The notes: a model not told the origin generated them from the sequence alone. Positions 30,182-42,378 are shown, counted from the first letter of the stretch. The stretch is 64,000 nucleotides of DNA from an uncultured Pseudokineococcus sp. (GCF_947495735.1 NZ_CANMAA010000004.1:281368-345367); one strand, 5' to 3'. Program-made: numbers and translations.

Positions 30182-30757
30182 TCAGCGACGCCCGTGCAGG
30201 GCCCACGCGTGGATGTCGGCGTTCACCCGGCGCACCTGCGCGGGGATCGTGAAGGCGTCGACCACGAACAGCACGAAGAGGGTGCCGAAGAAGAGGAACC
30301 CGACGAGGAACCACACGGTCAGCCAGCCCATGAGCGTCAGGCCCAGGTACAGGACCCCCTGCAGGGGCTGGCGGAGGTAGAACTTGTGGGCCCCGAACTG
30401 CGCCAGGAACAACCACAGCAGGTAGGCGACCGTCGTGTCCTTGTAGCCGAGCGGTGGTGCGGGCGGTCCCGCGTAGCCGCCCTGGCCGGGGTAGCCGCGC
30501 TGGCCCGCGTAGCCCTGCTGACCCGGGTACCCCTGCTGACCCGCGTAGCCCTGCTGACCCGCGTAGCCCTGCTGACCCGCGTAGCCCTGCTGACCCGCGT
30601 AGCCCTGCTGACCCGGGTAGCCCTGCTGGCCGCGGCCGGACCACGGCTGGACGGCGCCTCCCGGCGCCCGTCCCCCGTTCCCGGGGTCACCCGTCCAGCC
30701 GTCCCCCGACCCGCGGGCCGCGTCGTCGGGGTGTCGAGGACCCTGCGGTGAGCTCAT
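30182..30757 (-). CDS. TM2-domain membrane protein with QQGYAG repeats
   Basis: Protein of 191 residues. A hydrophilic Gly/Pro N-terminus leads into about nine QQGYAG-type hexapeptides (about 43-98), then a TM2 domain: [31 protein letters not shown] and a second helix with [21 protein letters not shown]. The Gln/Gly/Tyr repeat resembles the cytoplasmic tails of some actinobacterial membrane proteins and may mediate condensation or multimerisation (inference). ATG at 30757 with an AGGAGG 11 nt upstream. It is 90 bp downstream of dxs on the same strand. Confidence 0.9.
   Translation of the reverse strand: MSSPQGPRHPDDAARGSGDGWTGDPGNGGRAPGGAVQPWSGRGQQGYPGQQGYAGQQGYAGQQGYAGQQGYAGQQGYPGQQGYAGQRGYPGQGGYAGPPAPPLGYKDTTVAYLLWLFLAQFGAHKFYLRQPLQGVLYLGLTLMGWLTVWFLVGFLFFGTLFVLFVVDAFTIPAQVRRVNADIHAWALHGRR
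30472..30628 (-). repeat. 18-bp tandem repeat in the TM2 gene
   Basis: About nine units of an 18-bp sequence encoding QQGYAG or QQGYPG. Central units are identical in DNA, so copy number may vary between strains. Confidence 0.9.
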
Positions 30758-30847
30758 GCGGCCGTGCCTCCTGGTCGCCGGACGGTGCTGGCGAGGGGAA
30801 CGTACCGCCAGGGGGTGACGCCGCGGCGAGCCTCCCGCGAGGACGCC

Positions 30848-32938
30848 TCAGCCGTCGGTGCGCGTGCGCTGGCCGGCCGCCGCACCCGGCGCGGGGCGTC
30901 CCGCTCGCTCGTCCTCGCCACCGTCCAGGGCCGCCACGCGCCCGAGGACGTCGCGGGCGACGTCCTGCGCCGTGAGACCGATCTCGGCCAGCACCTCGGA
31001 GCGCTCGGCGTGCTCGAGGAACGCGACGGGCACGCCCACGCACCGCACCTCGACGCGGACCCCGGTGTCGGCCAGCTCGTCGCGCAGGCGCGAGCCCACG
31101 CCGCCGGTGCGCAGCCCGTCCTCGGCGACGACGACGAGACGGTGCTGCGCGCAGGCGGCCACGAGAGCCGGGTGCACGGGCAGGACCCAGCGCGGGTCGA
31201 CGACGGTCGCGGAGACGCCGTGCGGCGCCAGGCGCCGGGCGACGTCCAGCCCGAGGCCGGCGAGGGCGCCCACGGCCACGACGAGGACGTCCGCGCCCTC
31301 GTCGCCGGCGCCCCGGGCGTCGTCGCCGGCGTCGCCGCCCGTGCGGGCCAGCACGTCCGGGGCGCCCCAGGACCCCGGCTCCCCGAGCCGCTCGAGCGCC
31401 GGGAGGTCCTCGGGCGCAGAGCCCTTGGGGAAGCGCACGACCGTCGGCGCGTCGTCGACGCCCACCGCCTCGCGCAGCTCCTCGCGCAGGGTGGCGCCGT
31501 CGCGGGGCGCCGCGAGGCGCAGGCCCGGCACGTGCTGGAGGAGGGCGAGGTCCCACATGCCGTGGTGGCTCGGCCCGTCCGGGCCGGTGACGCCCGCGCG
31601 GTCGAGCACGAACGTGACCCCGGCGCGGTGCAGGGCGACGTCGAGCAGGACCTGGTCGAAGGCGCGGTTGAGGAAGGTCGCGTAGACGGCCACGACGGGG
31701 TGCAGGCCGGCGAAGGCCATGCCGGCCGCCGAGGTGGCGGCGTGCTGCTCGGCGATGCCGACGTCGACGACGCGCTCGGGCATCGCCTCGGCCATCTTGT
31801 GCAGGCCGACCGGGATGAGCATGGCGGCCGTGACGCCCACGACGTCCTCGCGCTCGCGCGCCACCGCCAGCACCTCGTCGGCGAACACCGACGTCCACGA
31901 GGCGCGCTTGGGGGCGCCGCCCGCCGCCACCGGGGCGCCGGTGACCGGGTCGATGACGCCGACGGCGTGGAACTGGTCGGCGACGTCGGCGAGGGCGGGC
32001 GCGTAGCCGTGCCCCTTGTTCGTCAGCGCGTGGACGATGACGGGACCGCCGTAGTCCTTGGCGATCGTCAGGACGCGCTCGAGGGCCTCGAGGTCGTGCC
32101 CGTCCACGGGCCCGAGGTACTTCAGGCCGAGGTCCTCGAACATGCCCTGCGGCGCCACGATGTCCTTGAGGCCCTTCTTGACCCCGTGCAGCGTGCCGTA
32201 GGCGAGGCGGCCCGGCGTGCCGCCGCGGCGCAGCGCCTGCTTGCCCCAGTCGAGGAAGCGCTCGTACCCGCGGGTGACCCGCAGGGTCGAGAGGTGGTGC
32301 GCCAGACCGCCGATGGTCGGCGCGTAGCTGCGCTCGTTGTCGTTGACGACGATGACGAGGGGACGTTCCCGGCTCGCCGCGATGTTGTTCAGCGCCTCCC
32401 AGGCCATGCCGCCGGTGAGGGCGCCGTCGCCGACGACCGCGATGGTGGACCGGTGCCCCTCACCCGTCAGGGACCGCGCCCGGGCGATGCCGTCCGCCCA
32501 CGAGAGCGAGGTGCTGGCGTGGGAGTTCTCGACGACGTCGTGGACGGACTCGGCCCGGCTGGGGTAGCCGGCGATGCCGCCCCGCGTGCGCAGCGTCGAC
32601 AGGTCCTGGCGGCCGGTGAGGAGCTTGTGCACGTAGGACTGGTGCCCGGTGTCGAAGACGACCGTGTCCGACGGGCTGTCGAAGACCCGGTGGACGGCGA
32701 TGGTCAGCTCGACGACCCCGAGGTTGGGGCCGAGGTGCCCACCGGTGCGCGCGACCGACTCCACGAGGTGCACGCGCACCTCGTCGGCGAGCTCGCGCAG
32801 CTCGGCCGGGGTCAGGGCGCGGAGGTCCTGCGGTCCGCGGACCCTCGGCAGCACCGCCGAGCGCTCCAGCGCCGAGCTCGGGCGCCGCTGCCCCCCGGCT
32901 CCGTCCTCGGCCGGTCCGGCCGCCTCCGCGCTCGCCAC
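30848..32938 (-). CDS. dxs: 1-deoxy-D-xylulose-5-phosphate synthase Dxs
   Basis: TPP-dependent first enzyme of the MEP isoprenoid pathway, 696 residues from the chosen start (usual ~630-640). It has [36 protein letters not shown], the TPP/Mg motif [25 protein letters not shown] and GPDGPSHHG. The extra length is a low-complexity N-terminus, a Gly/Asp insert before [11 protein letters not shown] and a C-terminal tail. GTG at 32938 follows GACGAGG; the later GTG at 32854, closer to the family start, is possible. A TACAGT hexamer (32984-32989) is a candidate -10 giving a ~40-nt leader. Confidence 0.95.
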   Translation of the reverse strand: MASAEAAGPAEDGAGGQRRPSSALERSAVLPRVRGPQDLRALTPAELRELADEVRVHLVESVARTGGHLGPNLGVVELTIAVHRVFDSPSDTVVFDTGHQSYVHKLLTGRQDLSTLRTRGGIAGYPSRAESVHDVVENSHASTSLSWADGIARARSLTGEGHRSTIAVVGDGALTGGMAWEALNNIAASRERPLVIVVNDNERSYAPTIGGLAHHLSTLRVTRGYERFLDWGKQALRRGGTPGRLAYGTLHGVKKGLKDIVAPQGMFEDLGLKYLGPVDGHDLEALERVLTIAKDYGGPVIVHALTNKGHGYAPALADVADQFHAVGVIDPVTGAPVAAGGAPKRASWTSVFADEVLAVAREREDVVGVTAAMLIPVGLHKMAEAMPERVVDVGIAEQHAATSAAGMAFAGLHPVVAVYATFLNRAFDQVLLDVALHRAGVTFVLDRAGVTGPDGPSHHGMWDLALLQHVPGLRLAAPRDGATLREELREAVGVDDAPTVVRFPKGSAPEDLPALERLGEPGSWGAPDVLARTGGDAGDDARGAGDEGADVLVVAVGALAGLGLDVARRLAPHGVSATVVDPRWVLPVHPALVAACAQHRLVVVAEDGLRTGGVGSRLRDELADTGVRVEVRCVGVPVAFLEHAERSEVLAEIGLTAQDVARDVLGRVAALDGGEDERAGRPAPGAAAGQRTRTDG

Positions 32939-32983
32939 CGCGCACCACCTCGTCTCCCCGGGGACGTCCGTCCCAGAGGTGCC

Positions 32984-32989
32984 ACTGTA
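32984..32989 (-). promoter_or_regulatory. Candidate dxs -10 hexamer TACAGT
   Basis: TACAGT on the minus strand, about 45 nt before the chosen dxs GTG, with a ribosome-site-like GACGAGG between. Confidence 0.4.
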
Positions 32990-33124
32990 GGTCGACACCG
33001 CCTCCGACCCCCACCTCACCCGCGGCGCGGCCCCGTCCGCGCGCCGCGCCGCCGCCGTGCCGCACCAGGCTGCGCACACGGCGCGCGAGCGCGCGCGGGG
33101 CAGCCACCGCGGGCGTCCGCGCGG

Positions 33125-33577
33125 TCAGAGCGACGGCACGACCCGGACCCCGGAGAGGGCCTGCTCCACCAGCACCGCCCCCTCCTCGACGGCGAGCAGC
33201 CGCACGCGCTCGGCCTCGAGCGCCTCGAGCGCCGCGTCGACCACCCGCGGGCCCACGGCGCCGGAGAGGTCGGCGCGCAGCGTGGCGACGGCGCGGCGCA
33301 GCCCGTCCAGCTGGGCCCCGGAGTGCAGGACGGCGAGCCGGGCGAGCACGCGCGGCTGGCGCACCAGCACGGCGTGGCCGCGGTAGTCGGGCGGGCAGGC
33401 GTCGAGGAGCCACGCGGCAGCGCGCTGCTCCCAGCCCTCGGCGCCCGGAGGGGGGACGTCGTCCGGCCACCCGCGGGGGGCGGCGCCGGGAGCGGCGCCC
33501 CCGCGGAGGCGGACCGGCGGGCGCGAGGGAGGACGGGACGACGGGCGGGAGGACGGTCCTGGCGACGGGTCTGGCAC
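33125..33577 (-). CDS. Conserved hypothetical protein, 150 aa
   Basis: Not assigned to a family I can name. The first ~45 residues are Pro/Ser/Arg rich; the rest looks helical and soluble (WEQRAAAWLLDACPPDYRGHAVLVRQPRVLARLAVLHS, LRRAVATLRADLSGAVGP) with a beta-like end VLVEQALSGVRVVPSL. The layout suggests a small actinobacterial DNA- or RNA-associated protein, but nothing proves it. GTG at 33577 has CACGAT 6 nt upstream (33584-33589). It diverges from the hydrolase gene over 44 bp. Confidence 0.7.
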   Translation of the reverse strand: MPDPSPGPSSRPSSRPPSRPPVRLRGGAAPGAAPRGWPDDVPPPGAEGWEQRAAAWLLDACPPDYRGHAVLVRQPRVLARLAVLHSGAQLDGLRRAVATLRADLSGAVGPRVVDAALEALEAERVRLLAVEEGAVLVEQALSGVRVVPSL

Positions 33578-33621
33578 GCGTCCATCGTGCGCCCGACCCC
33601 CGACAGCGGTGAGGTGGCCCC

Positions 33622-34683
33622 GTGACCAGCCCCCCGCCCGACGACGGCCACCGCAGCGACGTCCCCGCGGCGGGTGAGCACGCCCCGGACGAGCCAGCCT
33701 CGGACGAACCAGCACGGGACGAGCCAGCACTGGACCGGTCCGCACCGGATGCCCATGAATCGGACGAGCACGGGCCGGACGAGCAGGGGCCGGACGAGCA
33801 CGGGCCGGACGAGCAGGGGCCGGTGGCGCACCTGCTGCGCGTCGACGTCGGCGACGGGCTGCAGCTGCCCGTGCACGTCACCCGGCCGGGGCCGCCGGGC
33901 GCCGCCGAGGAGGGCGAGCCGGTCCTCCTCCTGCACGGCTTCCCCGGCTCGTGGCGCTCCTTCGACGCCGTGGTCGGCGGGCTCGTGGCCGCTGGTCGGC
34001 GCGTCCTGGTGCCGGAGCAGCGCGGCTACACGGCCTCGGCGCGCCCCGGCGCGGTGGAGGCCTACCGGCTGGACCGGCTCGTGGCCGACGCCGTGGCCGT
34101 CCTGGACGCCGCGGGGGCGCAGCGCGCCACCGTGGTCGGGCACGACTGGGGCGCCGTCGTCGCGTGGGCCCTGGGCGCCTCCCACCCCGAGCGGGTCGGG
34201 AGCCTCGTGGCCCTCTCGGTGCCGCACCCGCGGGCCTTCGGGGCCGGGCTCGCCCACGACCGCGAGCAGCGCCTGCGCTCGGCCTACATCGGGCTCCTGC
34301 GCCGCCGCGGGCTCGCCGAGCGGGTGCTGCTCGCCGGTCGGGCCCGGGGCCTGCGCGCCGCCTTCGCCGGCTCGGCCGTGCCCCGCGACGTCGTCGACGC
34401 GCACCTGGCGCCCCTGTCCTCGCCCGAGACCCTGGCGGGCGCGCTGGCCTGGTACCGGGCGCTGCGCAGCCGGGACCTGGCCGCCGTGGGCGCCGTGACC
34501 GTCCCCACCACCTACCTCTGGAGCGACCGCGACGTCGCCGTGGCGCGCGGCACGGCCGCGCGCTGCGCCGCGCACGTCACCGGCCCCTACCGCGGCCGCA
34601 CGCTCCGGGGCGTCTCCCACTGGGTGCCCGAGGACGCGCCCGACGCCGTCGTGGACGCCGTCCTGCACCCGCCGGCGCCCTGA
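33622..34683 (+). CDS. Alpha/beta hydrolase, epoxide-hydrolase-like
   Basis: Hydrolase of 353 residues. A ~70-residue acidic N-terminus made of DE(H/Q)GP pentapeptides precedes the core. The core has the oxyanion motif LLHGFPGSWRSFD, the nucleophile D175 in GHDWGAVVAW, and His333 in GVSHWVPEDAPDAV. The Asp nucleophile points to an epoxide hydrolase or haloalkane dehalogenase type rather than a Ser esterase. Substrate unknown. GTG start after a GAGGTGG site; an 18-bp hairpin ends the gene. Confidence 0.88.
   Translation: MTSPPPDDGHRSDVPAAGEHAPDEPASDEPARDEPALDRSAPDAHESDEHGPDEQGPDEHGPDEQGPVAHLLRVDVGDGLQLPVHVTRPGPPGAAEEGEPVLLLHGFPGSWRSFDAVVGGLVAAGRRVLVPEQRGYTASARPGAVEAYRLDRLVADAVAVLDAAGAQRATVVGHDWGAVVAWALGASHPERVGSLVALSVPHPRAFGAGLAHDREQRLRSAYIGLLRRRGLAERVLLAGRARGLRAAFAGSAVPRDVVDAHLAPLSSPETLAGALAWYRALRSRDLAAVGAVTVPTTYLWSDRDVAVARGTAARCAAHVTGPYRGRTLRGVSHWVPEDAPDAVVDAVLHPPAP
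33763..33822 (+). repeat. 15-bp tandem repeat (four copies) in the hydrolase gene
   Basis: Four units of GACGAGCA(C/G)GGGCCG encode DEHGP/DEQGP; more degenerate units precede them. Confidence 0.88.
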
Positions 34684-34758
34684 CGCCGACGCCCCGGGCG
34701 CCGACGCCCCGGGCGCCGGCGTCCCGGGCGACGGCACGCCGCTGGGGCCCGTCACGAC

Positions 34759-34798
34759 GCACGAGGGCCGGGCACCCGCAGGTGCCCGGCCCTCGTGC
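34759..34798. terminator. Hairpin between hydrolase and monooxygenase genes
   Basis: A perfect 18-bp stem (34759-34776 with 34781-34798) and CGCA loop between convergent genes. It shares the outer GCACGA/TCGTGC arms with the hairpins at 21641 and 23129. Confidence 0.85.
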
Positions 34799-34813
34799 TG
34801 CTCCGGCGCCGCG

Positions 34814-35156
34814 TCAGGGCAGCGCGACGACCTCGGAGAAGACGAGGTCGGCCTTGATGACCGTCCGCTCGGACACGACGTCCCAGCGGGCGAAGTGCGC
34901 CGAGCCCCGGTGGTCCACCTCGAAGGCCTCGCGCGAGACGTAGACCTCGTGGAAGTGGAAGCGCAGCGGGTCGGCCGCGTCCCGGTGGACGGTGAACCCG
35001 AGGCAGCCGGGCTCGTCGCGCAGGGAGCAGCGCGCGTCGTCGGCGATGCCGGCGAGGAACTCCTCGACGCGGTCCTCGCGCACCTGGAGGGTCGCCCAGA
35101 GGACGAAGCTCCCCGGGGGGAAGGCGCCGGGCTGGTCGCCGCTGGTCAGGAGGTCC

Positions 35157-35173
<17 letters not shown>
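34814..35173 (-). CDS. Antibiotic biosynthesis monooxygenase (ABM) domain protein
   Basis: Protein of 119 residues with one ABM/quinol-monooxygenase-like ferredoxin fold: [43 protein letters not shown] and the family-like [22 protein letters not shown] with conserved His. It could be a cofactor-free monooxygenase or a haem/aldehyde-handling relative; the reaction is unknown. The GTG at 35173 overlaps the acnA 3' end, suggesting it is read with aconitase; a second GTG at 35164 is possible. Confidence 0.82.
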
Positions 35174-37976
<2,803 letters not shown>

Positions 37977-38043
37977 GTCGTCTCCCGTCGACGCTGACTG
38001 AACGTGCTGATCCTCGCGCGAGCCCGGCCCTGCCGCGGCCCGA

Positions 38044-38065
38044 AGTATCTTGACGTCAAGATACT
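38044..38065. promoter_or_regulatory. Perfect 22-bp palindrome upstream of acnA (predicted operator)
   Basis: AGTATCTTGAC followed by its exact reverse complement. It is AT-rich against the surrounding DNA and contains TAGTAT- and GATACT-like -10 elements. Streptomyces aconitase is controlled by the MarR-family regulator TamR through TCTTGA-N2-TCAAGA-like sites; assigning this site to a TamR-type regulator is inference. Confidence 0.75.
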
Positions 38066-38201
38066 AGGCCGAGGGCCCCGCCGGTGTCACGGGCGGCGCG
38101 CCGCCGCACGGTCGCGAGACGCGGTCACGAGGGCGGGGGGTGAGCCGTCGGGCGGGGCGCGCCGCGGCGCGGTCGGGCGGGCGGGCGGTCCGCGGGAGGC
38201 C

Positions 38202-38207
38202 TAGCGT
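38202..38207 (+). promoter_or_regulatory. -10 hexamer TAGCGT for the small acidic gene
   Basis: TAGCGT about 55 nt before the ATG at 38262. The start also has GCAGGAGCGCC, so this transcript would carry a leader. Confidence 0.45.
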
Positions 38208-38261
38208 CGCGAGGACCGGTCCCCGCGCACCGCGGCGGGGGCCCCGACCCGCAGGAGCGCC

Positions 38262-38441
38262 ATGAGCACCGACAGCAGCACGACGGGCGACGAGCAGGAC
38301 CACGCCGACAGCGACGGCGACCCGCAGGAGATGCCGGAGCGCCAGGAGGTCACGGCCGCCGTCGACGGGGTCGCCGAGGACGACACCGACCCCGGTTCCG
38401 ACCCCGACGGCGACCCCGCGGAGATGACCTCCTCCTCCTGA
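38262..38441 (+). CDS. Small acidic protein, 59 aa
   Basis: Short hydrophilic protein, rich in Asp, Ser and Thr (MSTDSSTTGDEQDHADSD... ends EMTSSS). No domain recognised. Support comes from a good ribosome site (CAGGAG), an upstream TAGCGT hexamer and a perfect 18-bp terminator hairpin just after the stop. Function unknown. Confidence 0.6.
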   Translation: MSTDSSTTGDEQDHADSDGDPQEMPERQEVTAAVDGVAEDDTDPGSDPDGDPAEMTSSS

Positions 38442-38452
38442 GCCCTCCCGCC

Positions 38453-38491
38453 CCGAGGTCCGCAGCGGCGCGCCGCCGCTGCGGACCTCGG
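38453..38491. terminator. Hairpin after the small acidic gene
   Basis: A perfect 18-bp stem (38453-38470 with 38474-38491) and 3-nt loop; also serves the convergent methyltransferase gene. Confidence 0.82.
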
Positions 38492-38563
38492 CACCACCAC
38501 CGCGGGTGCGCCCCGCAGCGTCGCCGGTCCGTCGGGGGTCCTGGCCGAGATCGGCGGCGCGGG

Positions 38564-40213
38564 TCAGCGGCGGGGGTCAGCGGCGGGGGGTCTGCGGGGC
38601 TCCAGCAGCGCCACGCACTCCAGGTGGTGGGTGTTGGGGAACAGGTCGAAGGCCCGCAGGCCCCTCAGCTCGTACCCCTCCTCCGAGAACGTCGCGACGT
38701 CGCGGGCGAGCGCCGCCGGGTCGCAGGCGACGTAGGCCACGGCGCGGGGCCGACGGGCGACGACCGCCCGGACCACGCCGGCGCGCGCGCCCGTCCGCGG
38801 CGGGTCCAGCACCACCAGGTCGATCGGCGGCGGAGCCCCGTCCGCGCCCGGCGCCCCCTCCTCGTCGAGCCCGCGCTCCAGCACCTCCTGCACCGGCCCG
38901 AGCACCAGCCGCACCTGCGCCAGGTCGTGGAGGTTGCGCCGCGCGTCGGCGACCGCCCGCTCGTCCCCCTCGACCGCCGTCACCCGACCCGTCGGGCCCA
39001 CCGCTCCGGCCAGGGCCGCCGTCAGCAGACCGGCGCCGCTGAAGAGGTCGAGCGAGGTCTCCCCCGGCCGCGGCGCGAGGACGCGCAGGACGGCGTCGGT
39101 CAGGACGGCCCCCGCGCCCGGGTGCACCTGCCAGAAGCCCGACCCGGTGACGCGGAAGGCGCGGCCCGCCACCTCCTCGCGGACCCAGGAGCGCCCGCTG
39201 ACCCGGTGCAGCGGTCCGGGCGGCTGCCGCGGGCCGCGCGGGGGCGAGGTGGCCACCGAGACGCCGTCCGGCAGGGGCGGCAGGTCCGGCTCGGCGACGG
39301 GCGCGGACGCCGGCCGACGCCCGCTCGCCCTGCGGCGGTCGGGGCGTCGACCGCCGCGCCCCGGACCCCCGCCGCCGGGCCCCCCGGCGGCGGGAGCCCC
39401 GGCGCCGGGCGCGGGCCGCGGCACGGCGACGACGAGGGCGCCCCCCTCGCCGCCGCCCGGGACGACGGCCTCGACGGTGCGCCAGCCCGGCCACCGCTGC
39501 TGCGGCAGGCCGAGGTCCACGACCCCGGGCGAGGCGATCGGGCAGCTCTCGACCGGCACGACCCGGTGCTCGCGGTGGGCCCGGAACCCCAGCCGCCCCG
39601 CGCCGTCGGCCGCGTAGGCCACGCGCGTCCTCCAGCCGAGGCCGCGCGCCGCGTCGCCGGGGTCGGTGCCGGCGCCCTCCGGCAGCGGCACCTCCTCGAC
39701 GGGGACGTCGACGTCCAGCCCCGCCAGCCGCTGCATCTGCTCGCGCAGCACGTCGGCCTTGAGCCGGCGCTGGGCCGCCGGCGCGGCGTGCTGCCAGTCG
39801 CACCCGCCGCACCCGCCGGGCCGCGCCACCGGGCAGGCCGGCTCGACGCGGTCGGGCGAGGCGCTCAGCACCTCCACGGCGTCGGCGCGCCAGAAGCCCT
39901 GCTCGGCGCCGGCCTCGGTGAGCCGGGCCCGGACCCGCTCGCCCGGCAGCGCGTGCCGCACGAAGACGACGCGGCCCTCGTGCCGGGCCACGCAGTGCCC
40001 CCCGTGGGCCACGGGACCGACCTCGAGCTCCAGCACGTCCCCCTGGGAGGGCGGTGCGGGCTGACCGGTCGGCACGGGCGCCGTCGAGGACGGCCCGGCT
40101 CCCCCGGCGGGCTGCTGCGGGTCGACGTCCCGGTGCGGCTCCGCGCCCGTCTCCGCACCCACCCCTGAGCTCGGCTCCGCGCCCACCTCCGGGCCCGTCC
40201 CCTGCCCGCTCAC
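38564..40213 (-). CDS. TrmA/RumA-family RNA (uracil-5-)-methyltransferase
   Basis: SAM-dependent RNA m5U methyltransferase-like protein, 549 residues. After an acidic N-terminus, a TRAM-like OB domain (VLELEVGPVAHGGHCVARHEGRVVFVRHALPGERV) and an Fe-S-type Cys motif CPVARPGGCGGCDWQH plus ESCPI are visible. The Rossmann part has SLDLFSGAGLLTAAL, DLVVLDPPRTGA and the catalytic Cys in YVACDPAALARDV. A Gly/Arg/Pro-rich insert (about 275-310) is unusual. GTG overlaps the permease stop as GTGA. Target nucleotide (rRNA or tRNA) not determinable. Confidence 0.9.
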   Translation of the reverse strand: MSGQGTGPEVGAEPSSGVGAETGAEPHRDVDPQQPAGGAGPSSTAPVPTGQPAPPSQGDVLELEVGPVAHGGHCVARHEGRVVFVRHALPGERVRARLTEAGAEQGFWRADAVEVLSASPDRVEPACPVARPGGCGGCDWQHAAPAAQRRLKADVLREQMQRLAGLDVDVPVEEVPLPEGAGTDPGDAARGLGWRTRVAYAADGAGRLGFRAHREHRVVPVESCPIASPGVVDLGLPQQRWPGWRTVEAVVPGGGEGGALVVAVPRPAPGAGAPAAGGPGGGGPGRGGRRPDRRRASGRRPASAPVAEPDLPPLPDGVSVATSPPRGPRQPPGPLHRVSGRSWVREEVAGRAFRVTGSGFWQVHPGAGAVLTDAVLRVLAPRPGETSLDLFSGAGLLTAALAGAVGPTGRVTAVEGDERAVADARRNLHDLAQVRLVLGPVQEVLERGLDEEGAPGADGAPPPIDLVVLDPPRTGARAGVVRAVVARRPRAVAYVACDPAALARDVATFSEEGYELRGLRAFDLFPNTHHLECVALLEPRRPPAADPRR

Positions 40214-42270
40214 CGGGGCGCCTGCGGCGGGGAGGACGGCCGCGGGGCCGCGGGCGCCGGGCCCACCGCACCGCGGCGGACGTCGCCCGGGGCGAGCCCG
40301 GCGTCGTCGACGTCGGCCCCTTCGCTCGAGGCGAGCTGCCACGGCACGCTCGCCACGACGACGCCCCGGATGAAGTGCAGGCGCGACTTCAGGCGCAGCG
40401 CGCTCTGGTTGTGCAGGAGCTGCTCCCACCAGTGCCCCACCACGTACTCCGGCACGTAGACGACCACCAGGTCGCGCGGGCTCTCGCGCTTGAGCGCCCG
40501 CACGTAGTCGACGACGGGTCGGGTGATCTCGCGGTACGGGGACTCGAGCGCCTTCAGCCGCACGGGCAGGCCCCGGCTGTCCCAGCTGCGCTGCAGCGCC
40601 TTCGTCTCCGCGGGGTCCACGACGACCGTGACCGCCTCGAGGACCGACGGACGGGACGCGCGGGCGTACGCCAGCGCCCGCAGCGTCGGCAGGTGCAGCT
40701 TGGAGACCAGGACGATGGCGTGGACGCGGCTGGGCAGCACGCGCGGGACGGCGGCGCCCTCGGCGACCTCCAGCTCGGCGGCCACCCGCGTGTAGTGCGT
40801 CCGGATCCCCCGCATGAGCGCGAAGAGCACGGCCATGGCCAGGAGGGCGATCCAGGCGCCCTGGACAAACTTCGTCGCCAGGACGATCACCAGGACCGTC
40901 GCCGTCAGGGCCAGCCCGAGGCCGTTGATGGCGCGCGAGCGCAGCATCCGGCTGCGCGCCACCGGGTCCGCCTCCGTGCGCAGGTGGCGGTTCCAGTGCT
41001 TGACCATGCCCAGCTGGCTCAGGGTGAACGACACGAAGACCCCGACGATGTACAGCTGGATCAGCCGGGTCACCTGCGCGTCGAAGGCGACGACCAGGAC
41101 GATCGCCGCCCCCGCCAGCAGGAGGATGCCGTTGCTGAAGGCCAGCCGGTCCCCGCGCGTGTGCAGCTGGCGGGGCAGCCAGCCGTCGCGGGCGAGGATG
41201 GAGCCGAGCACCGGGAAGCCGTTGAAGGCCGTGTTCGCCGCGAGCACGAGGATGAGCCCGGTGGCCGCCGTCACGAGGAAGAAGGCGAACGGCGCCGTGT
41301 CGAACACGGCCCGCGCGAGCTGCCCGATCACCGGGTCCTGCTGGTAGGTGTCCCCGACCGGGACGCCGTCGCGCAGCAGCTGCGTGGCCGGCAGCTCCGC
41401 GAAGCGCAGGCCGGTCATGTTCGCGAGGGCGATGACGCCCATCAGCATGGCGATCGACAGCGCGCCGAGCAGCGCGAGCGTCGTCGCGGCGTTGCGGCTC
41501 TTGGGCTTGCGGAACGCCGGCACCCCGTTGCTGATGGCCTCCACGCCCGTCAGCGCGGCGCAGCCGGAGGAGAAGGCGCGGAGGACGAGGAACCCGCCCA
41601 CGATCCCCGTCAGGCCCTCCTCGTAGCCGGGCTCGGCGATGAGCTCGAGCTCGGCGCTCTCCACGGCGGGCAGGTCGCCCGTCGCGGCGCGCAGGAAGCC
41701 CCAGGCGCACATGCCGAGGACCGAGGCCATGAAGACGTAGGTGGGGATCGCGAAGGCCCGGCCCGACTCGCGCACGCCGCGCAGGTTGATGGCCATGAGC
41801 AGCAGCACGAGGGCGACCGCGAGGCTCGTCTCGTGCCCGGCGAGGAACGGCAGCGCCGACGCCGCGTACTGGGCGCCCGAGGAGATGGACACCGCGACCG
41901 TGAGGACGTAGTCCACGAGCAGCGCGCTGCCCACGACGAGGCCGGGCGTCCTCCCGAGGTTCGTCGTGGCCACCTCGTAGTCCCCGCCGCCGGAGGGGTA
42001 GGCGCGGACGTTCTGCCGGTAGGAGGCGACGACGACGGCCATCACGACGACGACGGCCAGGCCGATCCACGGCGACAGCACGTACGAGCTGATGCCCGCG
42101 ATGGCCAGGGTGAGGAAGATCTCGTCGGGCGCGTAGGCGACGGAGGAGAGGGCGTCCGAGGCGAACACCGGCAGGGCGACGCGCTTGGGCAGCAGCGTGG
42201 AGCTGAGCCGGTCGCTGCGGAAGGGGCGGCCCAGCAGGAGCCGCTTGGCGCCGTCCGCGATGCTCTGCAC
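40210..42270 (-). CDS. APC-superfamily transporter, probable KimA-like potassium importer
   Basis: Multi-pass permease of 686 residues: about 12 hydrophobic helices (residues ~30-450, with SSVAYAPDEIFLTLAIAG, YPSGGGDYEVATTNLG, CAALTGVEAISNGVPAF) and a C-terminal soluble domain (about 470-660; VHAIVLVSKLHLPTLRALAYAR, VVVYVPEYVVGHWWEQLLH). This layout matches the B. subtilis KimA (YdaO) K+/H+ symporter better than amino-acid permeases. The divergent ceoB/ceoC TrkA-type genes support a K+ role. GTG start follows TACCAT by 7 nt. Substrate is inferred. Confidence 0.85.
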   Translation of the reverse strand: MQSIADGAKRLLLGRPFRSDRLSSTLLPKRVALPVFASDALSSVAYAPDEIFLTLAIAGISSYVLSPWIGLAVVVVMAVVVASYRQNVRAYPSGGGDYEVATTNLGRTPGLVVGSALLVDYVLTVAVSISSGAQYAASALPFLAGHETSLAVALVLLLMAINLRGVRESGRAFAIPTYVFMASVLGMCAWGFLRAATGDLPAVESAELELIAEPGYEEGLTGIVGGFLVLRAFSSGCAALTGVEAISNGVPAFRKPKSRNAATTLALLGALSIAMLMGVIALANMTGLRFAELPATQLLRDGVPVGDTYQQDPVIGQLARAVFDTAPFAFFLVTAATGLILVLAANTAFNGFPVLGSILARDGWLPRQLHTRGDRLAFSNGILLLAGAAIVLVVAFDAQVTRLIQLYIVGVFVSFTLSQLGMVKHWNRHLRTEADPVARSRMLRSRAINGLGLALTATVLVIVLATKFVQGAWIALLAMAVLFALMRGIRTHYTRVAAELEVAEGAAVPRVLPSRVHAIVLVSKLHLPTLRALAYARASRPSVLEAVTVVVDPAETKALQRSWDSRGLPVRLKALESPYREITRPVVDYVRALKRESPRDLVVVYVPEYVVGHWWEQLLHNQSALRLKSRLHFIRGVVVASVPWQLASSEGADVDDAGLAPGDVRRGAVGPAPAAPRPSSPPQAPR

Positions 42271-42277
42271 GGCGCCG

Positions 42278-42283
42278 ATGGTA
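42278..42283 (-). promoter_or_regulatory. -10 hexamer TACCAT for the KimA-like gene (leaderless)
   Basis: TACCAT on the minus strand ends 7 nt before the GTG at 42270. Confidence 0.5.
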
Positions 42284-42378
42284 GGAGCCGCGCGGCACCG
42301 CTCCGGTCCGCCGGGGAGCGCCGGCCCCCGGTCGGGGGCCCGGGCACCCGACCGGGCGGACGGCCGCTCCCGCAGGAG

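Noticed and set aside
30472..30628. Noncoding minisatellite
   Set aside because: The 18-bp periodicity is in-frame in a gene with a clear TM2 domain and encodes QQGYAG repeats.
32939..33124. Riboswitch or attenuator upstream of dxs
   Set aside because: No TPP-type or other recognisable riboswitch sequence; the leader is short and GC rich.
33427..33603. N-terminal extension of the 150-aa gene beyond 33577
   Set aside because: The CACGAT hexamer sits 6 nt before the GTG at 33577 and the longer frame would overlap the divergent hydrolase gene.
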